A stretch of 64,000 nt of DNA from Ignavibacteria bacterium RIFOXYB12_FULL_35_14 (GCA_001803045.1 MHAR01000064.1:658-64657); one strand, 5' to 3'. Positions 34,637 through 43,135 are shown, numbered from the stretch's first letter. The notes: a model not told the origin generated them from the letters alone. Program-made: numbers and translations.

Positions 34637-34706
34637 AAATTATCCATTATAACCTGTAAAGTTCCAAAATATTGACGACATACTAAACCCAAAGGTTCTT
34701 CATGCA

Positions 34707-34919
34707 TTAATGATGGTGATGATGTTTGTGTTCATCGCTGTCATCTCTCTTCACATACTTTTCGGGATTTTGTTCAAATTGAATCCTACAAAGTGTAGTG
34801 CAGAAATAATAAGTCTTATCATTGTGCTCCATTCTTTCATCTTTGGAAATATCTTTTATTTCCATTCCGCAAACAGGGTCGTGTATTCCCGCAGAGCGGG
34901 ATTTCTCTTCGTTCAACAT
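34707..34919 (-). CDS. YHS domain protein with His-rich tail
   Basis: A 70-residue protein: repeat-derived N-terminus MLNEEKSRSAGI, then YHS core HDPVCGMEIKDISKDE and YYFCTTLCRIQFEQNPEKY, and a tail ending EHKHHHHH. The YHS Cys positions and the poly-His tail both fit metal binding. A near copy lies at 36204-36410. The first twelve codons are encoded by a palindromic repeat (34887-34916) found in other genes, so the N-terminus is probably not part of the ancestral domain. Confidence 0.85.
   Translation of the reverse strand: MLNEEKSRSAGIHDPVCGMEIKDISKDERMEHNDKTYYFCTTLCRIQFEQNPEKYVKRDDSDEHKHHHHH
34887..34916. repeat. Palindromic repeat unit inside the YHS gene start
   Basis: Plus strand TCCCGC-AGA-GCGGGA followed by TTTCTCTTCGTTCAA. 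On the minus strand it encodes LNEEKSRSAG directly behind the ATG. The same unit is at 33471, 36378 and 46598. Confidence 0.7.
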
Positions 34920-34973
34920 TTTACACCTCGTTATTTTTACTGAGTAATCAGTTAATTAGATGAATATTATTTT

Positions 34974-35330
34974 TTAATCAATCTTTTCTACAACAAAATC
35001 AATTTTATTAGCATTAACAGTTTGCTTTAGCCACTTAAGTGCTGTATCAGACATTGACTGAGTTTGGGCCATTATATTCATAGCATCCCTAATAAAGAAT
35101 TGTGCAATAAGCTCATTTGAAAAGACAGATGGCATTTCGGATATATACTTGTTTTCCATCAGATGCTCAAATGATTTCTGACAAAACCCTTCTTCAAAAC
35201 CGAAATACTTCCCGATTATTGAAAACATTGTCTTCTCATCCTGATTACTACAATTATTTTTTCGGATAATTGTAGCAAAACCTCGTAAGAATTCGCTGCG
35301 ATCTTTATAAGTTATATCATCTATATTCAT
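34974..35330 (-). CDS. Unrecognised small helical protein (possible TerB-like)
   Basis: About 118 residues from the ATG at 35330, chosen because a paralogue (36497-36821) starts at the equivalent point; ATGs further up (35363 and 35378) are possible. Sequence: YKDRSEFLRGFATIIRKNNC, MFSIIGKYFGFEEGFCQKSF, KWLKQTVNANKIDFVVEKID. I do not recognise the family. The all-helical pattern with spaced acidic and Cys residues may resemble the TerB tellurite-type fold, but this is uncertain. The paralogue is frameshifted. Confidence 0.55.
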   Translation of the reverse strand: MNIDDITYKDRSEFLRGFATIIRKNNCSNQDEKTMFSIIGKYFGFEEGFCQKSFEHLMENKYISEMPSVFSNELIAQFFIRDAMNIMAQTQSMSDTALKWLKQTVNANKIDFVVEKID

Positions 35331-35460
35331 TTTTTTATAAGAGATAGTAAGTTTTTCTAACATTTTGTAAATCTGCAATAGAATGTTTCATAACAATCAG
35401 TTTGGATGATAATTAGAAATAAACGTAATGTTTATTGAGGCAGCATTATACATAACTAAA

Positions 35461-36135
35461 TCAACCGGACCGCTGCGTATCATCCGAAGAGACATTGGAA
35501 CTTTCAACAAGCTGCTGCCATTTCCCTTTAATTGGAATAAACATAGGTACATGTCTCTTGTATTCGAGATATTTCTCTCCGAACTGCTCAATCACTTTCT
35601 GTTCTTCCTTGCGTGCAAGACAGTAGTATGCAAATACAATAATCGGAAACAATCCTACGGAGAATAATGTTGGCCAATGCACAACACCTTCTCCGAAAAG
35701 CCCGATGAATAGCCCCGTATATTGAGGATGCCGCACCAAACTGTATAAACCTTCTGTCGCAAGCCGGTTTTCTTGATGAGCACGATAAAGTTCTCGCCAG
35801 CCTTGAAGAAAAACGCCAAAGCCTGCGAAGAGGAGTAAATAACCTACGATCATCGAGATCATCATACCGGTTTCACCAATACCCAACAGAGTGGACCAGA
35901 GATTTGCATTAAGGTAACTGCTATCTAGTCCAAAAAACCGAACAAGCAGGTAAATTGTAAGCGGGAAACCATACATCTCCGCATATAATGCTATGATGAA
36001 CGCTTGAATTAGTCCTGCGCCTGCCCACTCCCTCCAGGTTTTAGGAGCCAGATAACGGTATAATAACCAGGACGCGATAACAATAAAGATAAGTGCAAGC
36101 GCCCAGGCACCGGAATGTTCTATACCTCTTTCCAT
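35461..36135 (-). CDS. Isoprenylcysteine/phospholipid methyltransferase-type membrane enzyme
   Basis: A 224-residue protein with five to six membrane helices. The C-terminal part has the ICMT/PEMT signature LVRHPQYTGLFIGLFGEGVV and EEQKVIEQFGEKYLEYKRHV with PMFIP. Members methylate carboxyls or lipid amines with SAM in the membrane. AAAGGAG precedes the ATG. It lies between two copies of the YHS and helical-protein unit. Similar genes are often found near metal operons, with unknown substrate. Confidence 0.8.
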   Translation of the reverse strand: MERGIEHSGAWALALIFIVIASWLLYRYLAPKTWREWAGAGLIQAFIIALYAEMYGFPLTIYLLVRFFGLDSSYLNANLWSTLLGIGETGMMISMIVGYLLLFAGFGVFLQGWRELYRAHQENRLATEGLYSLVRHPQYTGLFIGLFGEGVVHWPTLFSVGLFPIIVFAYYCLARKEEQKVIEQFGEKYLEYKRHVPMFIPIKGKWQQLVESSNVSSDDTQRSG

Positions 36136-36203
36136 TTTTTTACTCCTTTCACTATTGTATAATAAAGATATCTGATTCTATACCGCTATCCATCCAATTT
36201 ATT

Positions 36204-36410
36204 TTAGTGATGGTGATGCCCCATATGTTCATCATCCTTTTTAAGGTACTTTTCAGAACTTTGCTGGAATTTATTCTTACAGTCATTACTGCAGAAATAA
36301 TAAATCTTCCCTTTATAATCTGTTTTTTCTGCTTTGAAAATATCTTTTATTTCCATTCCACAAACAGGATCCTGTATTCCCGCAGAGCCGGATTTCTCTT
36401 CGTTCAACAT
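36204..36410 (-). CDS. YHS domain protein with His tail (paralogue)
   Basis: A 68-residue copy of the protein at 34707-34919: MLNEEKSGSAGI, then QDPVCGMEIKDIFKAEKTDY, IYYFCSNDCKNKFQQSSEKY and a tail ending GHHHH. The upstream 40 bp are also nearly identical between the two copies, so the duplication was recent and included the leader. Its repeat-derived start contains one mismatch in the palindrome stem. Confidence 0.85.
   Translation of the reverse strand: MLNEEKSGSAGIQDPVCGMEIKDIFKAEKTDYKGKIYYFCSNDCKNKFQQSSEKYLKKDDEHMGHHHH
36378..36407. repeat. Palindromic repeat unit inside a YHS gene start (mutated stem)
   Basis: TCCCGC-AGA-GCCGGA followed by TTTCTCTTCGTTCAA; one base of the stem differs from the copy at 34887. 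On the minus strand it encodes LNEEKSGSAG. Confidence 0.65.
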
Positions 36411-36496
36411 TTTACACCTCGTTATTTTTATTGCGTAATCAGTTAATTAGCGGATAAAGTTGAAAAGACTGCCGGTTCATCTTAGAAGATTATTTT

Positions 36497-36821
36497 TTAA
36501 TCAGTCCTTTCTACATAAAAATCAACTTTATTAGCTTCAGCAGTTTTCCGCAGCCATTCTTTAGCTGCATTGGACATAGAATTGGTATTCAGCATTATTT
36601 TAGTAACGTCATTAATAAAAAATACTGCATGAGATATACTTGTTCCTCATAAGATATTCAAAAGATTCTTTGCAAAATTCTTCTTCAAAACCAAAATATT
36701 TCCCTATTATTAAGAACATTATTTTTTCATCCGGGTTTCCGCAATTATTTTTTCGGATAATTGCAGCAAAACCTCTTAAGAATTCACTGCGGTCTTTATA
36801 AGCAATTTCTTTTAACTCCAT
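36497..36821 (-). pseudogene. Frameshifted copy of the helical protein at 34974
   Basis: From ATG 36821 (AAGGAG site) it reads MELKEIAYKDRSEFLRGFAA, then YFGFEEEFCKESFEYLMRNK, YIS and stops early at 36612. A second frame then continues with INDVTKIMLNTNSMSNAAKE, WLRKTAEANKVDFYVERTD up to a stop at 36497, matching the C-terminus of the intact paralogue. About ten codons are missing at the junction. It is probably non-functional unless only the N-terminal half is used. Confidence 0.75.
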
Positions 36822-36836
36822 TTTCTTATTCTCCTT

Positions 36837-37529
36837 TCAGGCTTTAATTATCTTATACCATAAAATATGTTCATATAGACTTGACCAAAGCATTCCGAAA
36901 GAAAAAGCAAACAGTAATTCTTCAATCGGGATACCGAGGAAAATAATTCCGGTTAGTACTTCTAAATTCCATACGTGAGTTACATAATAAGGAACGACTG
37001 TTAGTAAGCTAAGGAAGAAAACAAAATAATAGACTAAGAATAATAATCCGCCAACCCATATTTTCCACTTCAAATCAGGTCTGCAATACAATGTTAGCAA
37101 TGCACCGGCAAACATTGCAATTACTCCGCAATAAATATGGTTCAACTCTGTAAATACGGCAAGAAAAAGAAAAATTGGAATAGGCGAAGTCAGAATGTAA
37201 ATATGAAATCTGTGGCGGCTATGCCCCATTTCAGTAATTTCCATTTTGGCAACATTCCTTTTGTAAATAGCTTTGTACAAAACAGAGCCGGTTCCACCAA
37301 TAGCAAATGTAAAGATCAGGCTTTCGATATCGAATCCTGTTCGCTGCGCTAAATCAAAAAGAGTTGGGGGATTCCAGTATTCGGGAACAAACAACGGTTC
37401 CGTAAAACCTAATAACATTGTACCCAAACTAATAGACATCATTTCTTTTCTGAAAGCTGGTTTTGATAAATATAGAATTAACCAAACCAGCAAAGTGAAT
37501 AAAGACCATATTAACCAGACATACTGCAT
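36837..37529 (-). CDS. Lycopene-cyclase-domain-like membrane protein
   Basis: A 230-residue polytopic protein with seven hydrophobic segments. The conserved end motif GIPIEELLFAFSFGMLWSSL is typical of the heterodimeric lycopene cyclase domain family (CrtY-c/d type), including the acidic pair in IPIEE. No other carotenoid gene (crtB, crtI) is in the window, so a carotenoid role is unproven. Overall length is that of two short cyclase subunits fused. It lies between the frameshifted helical gene and the type II GAPDH gene. Confidence 0.65.
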   Translation of the reverse strand: MQYVWLIWSLFTLLVWLILYLSKPAFRKEMMSISLGTMLLGFTEPLFVPEYWNPPTLFDLAQRTGFDIESLIFTFAIGGTGSVLYKAIYKRNVAKMEITEMGHSRHRFHIYILTSPIPIFLFLAVFTELNHIYCGVIAMFAGALLTLYCRPDLKWKIWVGGLLFLVYYFVFFLSLLTVVPYYVTHVWNLEVLTGIIFLGIPIEELLFAFSFGMLWSSLYEHILWYKIIKA

Positions 37530-37541
37530 TTTATTATTTCT

Positions 37542-38585
37542 TCATTTAATTAAAAAATCCTTCCGCATTCCCATTGCTTCATCGGTGATACGGATAGATT
37601 CACTACCATCTTTAATCGTACTCATCAGAGCACGGATTGCATCAATACTTTCAGGAACCACAATCGCTTCATTATAAACCTGATAAGTATAATAAACTTC
37701 GTTGCCGTTAACGGTTAATACATCTTCCCATAAAGCAACCTCCCACATATCGCCCCGCGGTCGTCCCAAATCTTTCATTAATTCAATAGTGCTGTTAAGC
37801 GCAACAATCCCATCGCTCATTCTTATAAAGGCAATGCGCGGTGCTGTTTTAAATGCTGCTAATACTTCTTCTCTACTTGCATCGCGTGTAAGTTCCACAA
37901 CCCAATAATGATTATGCGTTTGTGTGTGAGCCGCTTTGACTGCCATTGTTATTACATCAAGTTCTGGTACAACAGTTTGAGCATCGGGACCCTGATGACT
38001 TGGAATATGCGGTTCGGGCACAACTGTGTTCATAATACCGCTATGGTCTGATTCCCAGGGGTCTGTAGCGCGTCTGATTAAAACACCGCGTGCTTTTTTT
38101 AGCAAGCCGGCGTTACGCAAAGCTGTGAGTGTACGAACTGTACTTGTAGTATTGCAGGAAACAACACGCGTAGCATCAAGTCCCAACGCTGTTTCATAAT
38201 TAGCCTGTGCAACAAAAGAATGACCGGTTAGAGTATGCTTTTCGCCACCCTGATAAATTGCCTTTACACCGGCTTTTTTATAAAGCTCAAGATTTTTAGC
38301 TCCAATTCCTTTTGGAGTGCAATCTACTATTACGTCAATTTGCTTTAGTAAGTCATCCAGATTTCCTGCTATTGGAATATCTGAATCCCTCATTTCATTT
38401 GATTTTTCGGATAGCGATGCATAGACCGGCAATCCCAGTACAACTGCGGCTTTAACACGGTAGTCACTAACTACATCGGCAACGCCCACCAGTTCCATAT
38501 CCGGCTGAATTTTTATTGCATCGGCAACACGTTTGCCAATAACACCGTAACCATTTACTGCTGCTTTTATTTTTTTATTTAACAT
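37542..38585 (-). CDS. Type II (archaeal-type) glyceraldehyde-3-phosphate dehydrogenase
   Basis: A 347-residue dehydrogenase of the archaeal GAPDH family: nucleotide motif AVNGYGVIGKRVADAI, catalytic Cys144 in RVVSCNTTSTVRTL, and a phosphate-binding HTQTHNHYWVVEL region. Type II GAPDH is usual in archaea and rare in bacteria, so transfer is likely. GGAG precedes the ATG. It is followed by a PfkB kinase gene and, further along, two alpha-glucan phosphorylases, giving a glycogen-to-triose module inside the metal island. Confidence 0.9.
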   Translation of the reverse strand: MLNKKIKAAVNGYGVIGKRVADAIKIQPDMELVGVADVVSDYRVKAAVVLGLPVYASLSEKSNEMRDSDIPIAGNLDDLLKQIDVIVDCTPKGIGAKNLELYKKAGVKAIYQGGEKHTLTGHSFVAQANYETALGLDATRVVSCNTTSTVRTLTALRNAGLLKKARGVLIRRATDPWESDHSGIMNTVVPEPHIPSHQGPDAQTVVPELDVITMAVKAAHTQTHNHYWVVELTRDASREEVLAAFKTAPRIAFIRMSDGIVALNSTIELMKDLGRPRGDMWEVALWEDVLTVNGNEVYYTYQVYNEAIVVPESIDAIRALMSTIKDGSESIRITDEAMGMRKDFLIK

Positions 38586-38634
38586 ATTTATTACTCCTCA
38601 ATTTTAATTGATTTATTTTAAATCGTTTCACTTC

Positions 38635-39567
38635 TCAATTAAGTGAATTCATATTTAAGTATAATCTTTCTGTATCTTCTCTTCCACATAATTCTGTTCC
38701 CGAAGACATTACTGCGGCAGCTCCCGCAGCCACACCAAATTTAACAGCCTCATAAACAGATTTACCACGTTCAAGACTTAGCACAATACCGGCTGTCATA
38801 CTATCGCCTGCTCCAACTTTGCTTCTAATAGGAACAGTAGGAGATTTCACTTGTAATACTTTTTCATTTGAAATTAACAATGCCCCGCCTGCACCGAGTG
38901 ATATAACCACATTCTCAGCTTTTTTGTTTTTCAATAAATGCCTGGAAAATTCTATCAAATCCTTTTCATTATGAATTGGTTTTTCTGCTATATCATTTAT
39001 TTCTCTCATATTTGGTTTGATTAAAAAAACACCTTCTTCAACAGCTTTGTAAAGTGCCTTCCCTGAAGTATCTACAATTACTCTTATATTTTTCGCGGTT
39101 CCAATTTTTGCAACTCTTGCATAAAAATCTTCCGGAACTCCCTTTGGAAGACTACCGCTTGCAACGATATAATCAAGTTTTTCATTAAGATTATTTAAGA
39201 TTTCAAAACATTTTTCCCATTCATCTTTATTTAATTCAGGACCAGGCATAACAAAACGATACTGTTGATTACTAATTTCTTCAGAAACAGTAATATTTTC
39301 TCTTGTCATTCCTTTAATTTGAATAACTACCTGATTAATTTCTTCTTTATCGAGTAGCTGGTTAAGAACTTTTCCATTGGCACCGCCTGCAAGATAGATT
39401 GCAAGAGAGTTACCACCTAATTTTTTAATTGCACGTGATACATTTAGCCCGCCTCCACCCGCATCATAATTAGGAACTCTACAGCGTAATTTATTTTCTG
39501 CAATTACATGATTAACACTTGTATTTAAATCGATAGTCGAATTAAGTGTAATAGTTACGATTTTCAC
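38635..39567 (-). CDS. PfkB-family sugar-phosphate kinase (1-phosphofructokinase type)
   Basis: A kinase of about 310 residues starting at GTG 39567 (VKIVTITLNSTIDLNTSVNH), with GAGG in front; a TTG further up at 39591 is less likely. PfkB motifs: GGGGLNVSRAIKKLGG at the N-terminus and SKVGAGDSMTAGIVLSLERG (catalytic Asp in GAGDS) at the C-terminus. The pattern GGLNVSRAIKKLGG and PNMREIND fits the 6-/1-phosphofructokinase branch. It probably works with the adjacent GAPDH and the alpha-glucan phosphorylases. Confidence 0.87.
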   Translation of the reverse strand: MKIVTITLNSTIDLNTSVNHVIAENKLRCRVPNYDAGGGGLNVSRAIKKLGGNSLAIYLAGGANGKVLNQLLDKEEINQVVIQIKGMTRENITVSEEISNQQYRFVMPGPELNKDEWEKCFEILNNLNEKLDYIVASGSLPKGVPEDFYARVAKIGTAKNIRVIVDTSGKALYKAVEEGVFLIKPNMREINDIAEKPIHNEKDLIEFSRHLLKNKKAENVVISLGAGGALLISNEKVLQVKSPTVPIRSKVGAGDSMTAGIVLSLERGKSVYEAVKFGVAAGAAAVMSSGTELCGREDTERLYLNMNSLN

Positions 39568-39657
39568 TAATACCTCTTTTAGTATAAACAATGATTAACG
39601 TTTTCACAAATTCAAAATTTTCTCCATTATTTTCGAAGAATAGATTTTTAGTTAGAA

Positions 39658-39924
39658 TTATTTAGCTATTATTTCCCATCTTTTATAAAAGAAATTGTAT
39701 ATAGGTACAAAAACCAAACCCGCATAAACGCCATAGAGAAAACTTTCTATTAGCCCGAGGAGAAATCCCCACCATGTCAGCCATTTGAAAGCCGGAAGCA
39801 CTAATTCCAAAAATGTATGCATGTGAATGCTCTCCGGAGTTATCAGACCATAAATAACACAGACAATAAAGCTTACAGCAGTAAAAAGCCCTAGCGACCA
39901 GGTTACAATTTTTATGTTCAGCAT
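39658..39924 (-). CDS. Small membrane protein, DUF5676-like
   Basis: An 88-residue protein with two or three hydrophobic helices (LGLFTAVSFIVCVIYGLI, then WWGFLLGLIESFLYGVYAGL) and a VPIYNFFYKRW end. It resembles the DUF5676 family and each half of the protein at 46004-46630. The role is unknown. It occurs between the PfkB gene and a His-rich small membrane protein gene, near the second alpha-glucan phosphorylase. Confidence 0.68.
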   Translation of the reverse strand: MLNIKIVTWSLGLFTAVSFIVCVIYGLITPESIHMHTFLELVLPAFKWLTWWGFLLGLIESFLYGVYAGLVFVPIYNFFYKRWEIIAK

Positions 39925-39956
39925 TTTAATTTTCCTTATTTATTTTACATAAGTTG

Positions 39957-40133
39957 TTAATGATGTCTATGATCGGAATCGCGGGTTTGGCTTTTTCGTT
40001 GTTTATCCCCCTCATCGTAATCATTATGTTTTCCATGTCCGCCGTGTCCGCCATGCCCACCATGACCAAGGTGCATGGCAATAAAAACAACACCTATCAG
40101 CACCCAAAGCCAATTTTCTGCCAGCCATTCCAT
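39957..40133 (-). CDS. His-rich small membrane protein (58 aa)
   Basis: From ATG 40133 (AGGAG site): MEWLAENWLWVLIGVVFIAM, then HLGHGGHGGHGGHGKH and an acidic/basic end DSDHRHH. One membrane helix plus a (HGG)n repeat recalls DUF2933-type and other His-rich metal proteins. Not listed by standard length cut-offs because it is below 60 residues. The repeated His is suited to binding Ni, Cu or Zn. It lies 32 nt upstream of the next minus gene end. Confidence 0.7.
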   Translation of the reverse strand: MEWLAENWLWVLIGVVFIAMHLGHGGHGGHGGHGKHNDYDEGDKQRKSQTRDSDHRHH

Positions 40134-40165
40134 ATTAATTTCTCCTTGTTTAATTAATAAAACAT

Positions 40166-41875
40166 TCAGCTAAAATATGCTTTCAGAACATACTGCTGCA
40201 GCATTCTTTGTGTATTAAAAAATGATCCATTCATTGCAATAGCATGCCTCATTACATCAATCCAGCGATCACGTTGATTATAAAAAAGCGGCAGGATTTG
40301 GTTTTCCAATTTATCATACAATTGTAATGCATCACTAGTATCGCTAAATGAATCTTTATTTATATTTTCCTTATCGCCAATTGCCCAGCCGGTTATACCT
40401 TCAATGCAGCCTTCAATCCACCATCCATCTAAAATGCTTAAAGAAGGGACGCCGTTTAATGCAGCCTTCATTCCGCTTGTTCCCGAAGCTTCCATAGGTG
40501 GATGAGGCGTGTTAAGCCAGAGATCTACCCCCGAGGTAATTAGCCCCCCTAACTCCATATCATAATTTTCAAGAAAAATAACTTTTACAAAATCTTTAAG
40601 TTCATTTCTTACTTGAATTATATGTTTAATAATTTCTTTCCCCTGCTGGTCATTAGGATGGGCTTTCCCTGCAAAGATTATTTGAAAAGTTCCGGCTTTA
40701 GCAGCGATACTTTTTAAACGGTTTAAATCGGAGAAAATCAGGTATGGTCTCTTATATGCAGCTACTCTGCGTGCAAAACCAATTGTAAAAATATTCAAGC
40801 CCAATCCATCGTTGGTCTCATGATTAACATAATCTATTAATTGCTCTTTGGCTTTTTGATGTGCATTCCAAATAGAATCTCCCGGAATGTTTAGTGCATA
40901 ACGCAAGGCAAAATTATCGGTTTCCCAGCCGGGAATATAACCGTTTAATAATTCTTTAAAAGGTTTGGACATCCAGGTATTAATGTGAACCCCATTTGTA
41001 ATATAATCAATACGATATTTAGCAAACAGATCTTTAGAAATTTCACCATGCTTTTTAGCAACACCATTAATAAAGTGACTAAGATTAAGAGCGAGATAGG
41101 TCATGTTAAGCAAATTTCCATGGCAAAAGACTTCTTTAAGATTATCGAATTCTTCTCTTGGTCCAAGTACTTGCTTGACCAAATCCATTGGGAACTGATC
41201 ATGCCCCGCAGGAACAGGTGTGTGCGTAGTAAACACGCATTTTTTTCTTACAGGTTCAATATCGTCCTTGGTTATATAGTTTCGTTTATGTTTTGCTGCC
41301 TCTCTATCTAATAATTCCAACCCTAAAAGAGCGGCGTGTCCTTCATTCATGTGGTATCTCTCCAAGTTAACATATCCAAGTTCCTGCAGCATTCTAATAC
41401 CACCAATACCAAGAATGACTTCCTGGCAAAGACGGTAATGTGGATCCCCGCCGTAAAGTGAGTCTGTAAGATGCCTATCCCACTCAGAATTTTCAGGTAA
41501 GTTTGCATCCAGAAAATAAACCGGAACTTTAAATCCGCTGACTCCAATCATTTCAAACTTCCAGGCACATAAAACAACCTCTCTTCCTTCTATAGTAACA
41601 GATGCTCTTGCAGGTACTTTTTGCAAGTGATCTTCCGGTAGCCATTCAACAGGCTCTTCTTGCTGCCAGCCGTTTATATCCAGCTTTTGATAATAATAAC
41701 CTTTACGGTAAAGAAGCGTTACAGCAACAACTGGAACTTTTAAATCTGCGGCGGAGCGAATTGTATCACCAGCCAGAATTCCTAATCCGCCGCTGTATGT
41801 TGGTATATCCGGGTTAATTCCAATTTCCATCGAAAAGTATGCTACTGAAATCTGATTGTTTAATAACTCTTTCAT
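40166..41875 (-). CDS. glgP: Alpha-glucan phosphorylase (GT35)
   Basis: A 569-residue enzyme homologous to the C-terminal part of the YHS fusion at 18576-20411 but without a YHS domain. Motifs: [71 protein letters not shown] and the PLP-lysine motif [14 protein letters not shown]. It would release glucose 1-phosphate from glycogen. No strong ribosome site is seen. It belongs to the same run as PfkB and type II GAPDH. Two copies in one metal island are unusual. Confidence 0.92.
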   Translation of the reverse strand: MKELLNNQISVAYFSMEIGINPDIPTYSGGLGILAGDTIRSAADLKVPVVAVTLLYRKGYYYQKLDINGWQQEEPVEWLPEDHLQKVPARASVTIEGREVVLCAWKFEMIGVSGFKVPVYFLDANLPENSEWDRHLTDSLYGGDPHYRLCQEVILGIGGIRMLQELGYVNLERYHMNEGHAALLGLELLDREAAKHKRNYITKDDIEPVRKKCVFTTHTPVPAGHDQFPMDLVKQVLGPREEFDNLKEVFCHGNLLNMTYLALNLSHFINGVAKKHGEISKDLFAKYRIDYITNGVHINTWMSKPFKELLNGYIPGWETDNFALRYALNIPGDSIWNAHQKAKEQLIDYVNHETNDGLGLNIFTIGFARRVAAYKRPYLIFSDLNRLKSIAAKAGTFQIIFAGKAHPNDQQGKEIIKHIIQVRNELKDFVKVIFLENYDMELGGLITSGVDLWLNTPHPPMEASGTSGMKAALNGVPSLSILDGWWIEGCIEGITGWAIGDKENINKDSFSDTSDALQLYDKLENQILPLFYNQRDRWIDVMRHAIAMNGSFFNTQRMLQQYVLKAYFS

Positions 41876-41911
41876 TTAAATGATACTTTCTTTTTTGTTT
41901 ACAATTCTAAA

Positions 41912-41983
41912 TTATTTGCAGCAGTCATGACCACTTTTATCATTATGTTTGTGAGATTTTTTTATGAATATGACTGCCATCAT
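41912..41983 (-). pseudogene. Remnant of a Cys-Cys-tailed membrane peptide
   Basis: An ORF from ATG 41983 (or the adjacent ATG 41980) gives MMAVIFIKKSHKHNDKSGHD and CCK. The last part matches the C-terminus of the peptide at 42965-43096 (KSGHGCCK), but the membrane helix is shortened to a few hydrophobic residues. It is probably a decayed copy, although translation of a tiny peptide cannot be excluded. Confidence 0.45.
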
Positions 41984-42013
41984 TTATTTCCAGGTTTTGG
42001 TTATTACTTTTTT

Positions 42014-42877
42014 TTACTCTTGTTTGTTTTTCTGCGGTAAAATGCCAGCCAGATCTCCAATAACATTTACAAGCTGTTGATTGGCAGGAACGATTATCTT
42101 CGCATTGTTCTCAAGCGCTGCCTGCGCTGTTTCGAGTCTTTTTAATAACTGGGAATTTCCGACGAAATATTTATCTGCCGCTTCATTCACTAATTTAATT
42201 GCAGCAGCATCCCCTTCGGCTTGCAGTATCTTTGATTGCTTGTAGCCTTCAGCTTCTTTAATTTTGGCGCGCTTTTCTCCGTCTGCTACTGTTTCTCTTG
42301 CTGAAGCAAAGTCAATTGCAGCGACCTTTTCATTCTCTGCTTTCACAACCTTGTTCATTGTTTCCTGTACATCCGGCGGCGGGTCAATCTCTTTTAATTC
42401 CGTACGGACTATTTCAATACCCCAACTACGAGTTTCTTCAAGGAGCGTTCTATGCAGCTCCGAATTTATTTTACCTCTTTCACTGTTGGCAGACTTTAAG
42501 GTTAATGTCCCGATAATATTTCTCAATGTTGTCCGGGCTAAATTGACAATCTGACTCATATAATTATTCACATTGTAAATTGAACTTTTTACACTTTCTT
42601 CATCGGACTTTACTTTAAAATAAACCTGAGCGTCAACCCTTGCATTTAAATTGTCGTTAGTTATAATTTCCTGGGGTTCAGCGTCTATCATCATTTCTGT
42701 GATGTTAACTTTGTGCATATGTTCAATAAATGGGATAATCCAGTGATATCCGGGGTTTGCAAACCGATTGTATTTACCAAGTCGCTCTGTCAATGCTCGC
42801 TGAGTTGGTCTTACAATTCTACTACCGAGAAGGAATATCAATACGATAGGAATAAGGATATAAATAATAATTTCCAT
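42014..42877 (-). CDS. SPFH/stomatin-like protein
   Basis: A 287-residue stomatin/prohibitin-type protein: N-terminal membrane anchor (IYILIPIVLIFLLGSRIV), SPFH domain from RPTQRALTERLGKYNRFANP to about residue 200, with the conserved EIVRTELKEIDPPPDVQETM and a long coiled-coil ending IVPANQQLVNVIGDLAGIL. It matches the paraslipin group, which often sits next to NfeD; no NfeD gene is adjacent here. AAAGGAG precedes the ATG. It follows the 43-residue Cys-Cys peptide and the sigma54-like promoter (e). Confidence 0.9.
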   Translation of the reverse strand: MEIIIYILIPIVLIFLLGSRIVRPTQRALTERLGKYNRFANPGYHWIIPFIEHMHKVNITEMMIDAEPQEIITNDNLNARVDAQVYFKVKSDEESVKSSIYNVNNYMSQIVNLARTTLRNIIGTLTLKSANSERGKINSELHRTLLEETRSWGIEIVRTELKEIDPPPDVQETMNKVVKAENEKVAAIDFASARETVADGEKRAKIKEAEGYKQSKILQAEGDAAAIKLVNEAADKYFVGNSQLLKRLETAQAALENNAKIIVPANQQLVNVIGDLAGILPQKNKQE

Positions 42878-42964
42878 TTCTAACTCCTTTTATTAATATT
42901 AATTTTGATTGTTCAATAACTCTTTAATTTAACCGGTCCTTCTTTTTTATTTACAGTTCAAAAA

Positions 42965-43096
42965 TTATTTGCAGCAGCCATGACCACTTTTATGATTATG
43001 ATCATTTGGTATTGGCTGCGGTTTTGGTCTCTTTGAATTAAAGTAAACATAAAAACCTACAACGATTGCTGCTGTTGTTATAATTAACCAAAGCAT
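42965..43096 (-). CDS. Cys-Cys-tailed membrane peptide (43 aa)
   Basis: From ATG 43096, preceded by AAAGGAG: MLWLIITTAAIVVGFYVYFN, then SKRPKPQPIPNDHNHKSGHG and CCK. One membrane helix, a Pro-rich linker, a DHNH segment and a final Cys-Cys-Lys. It resembles the peptide at 14330-14431 in layout and the remnant at 41912-41983 in sequence. It is the first gene behind sigma54-like promoter (e), directly before the SPFH gene. The histidines and paired cysteines suggest metal binding on one side of the membrane. Confidence 0.65.
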   Translation of the reverse strand: MLWLIITTAAIVVGFYVYFNSKRPKPQPIPNDHNHKSGHGCCK

Positions 43097-43119
43097 TTTA
43101 AGTCTCCTTTCTTGATTAG

Positions 43120-43135
43120 TAGATTATGAATGCCA
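43120..43135 (-). promoter_or_regulatory. Sigma54-like promoter (e), weak -12 box
   Basis: Minus strand TGGCAT-TCATA-ATCTA. The -24 box matches the other copies, the -12 box is poor. It is included because a full upstream site starts 63 bp away and the distance to the AAAGGAG site of the 43-residue gene is similar to that in copy (d). Confidence 0.4.

Noticed and set aside
35397-35591. Minus ORF within the methyltransferase gene's C-terminal region
   Set aside because: Overlaps the better supported gene 35461-36135 in another frame and has no recognisable domain.
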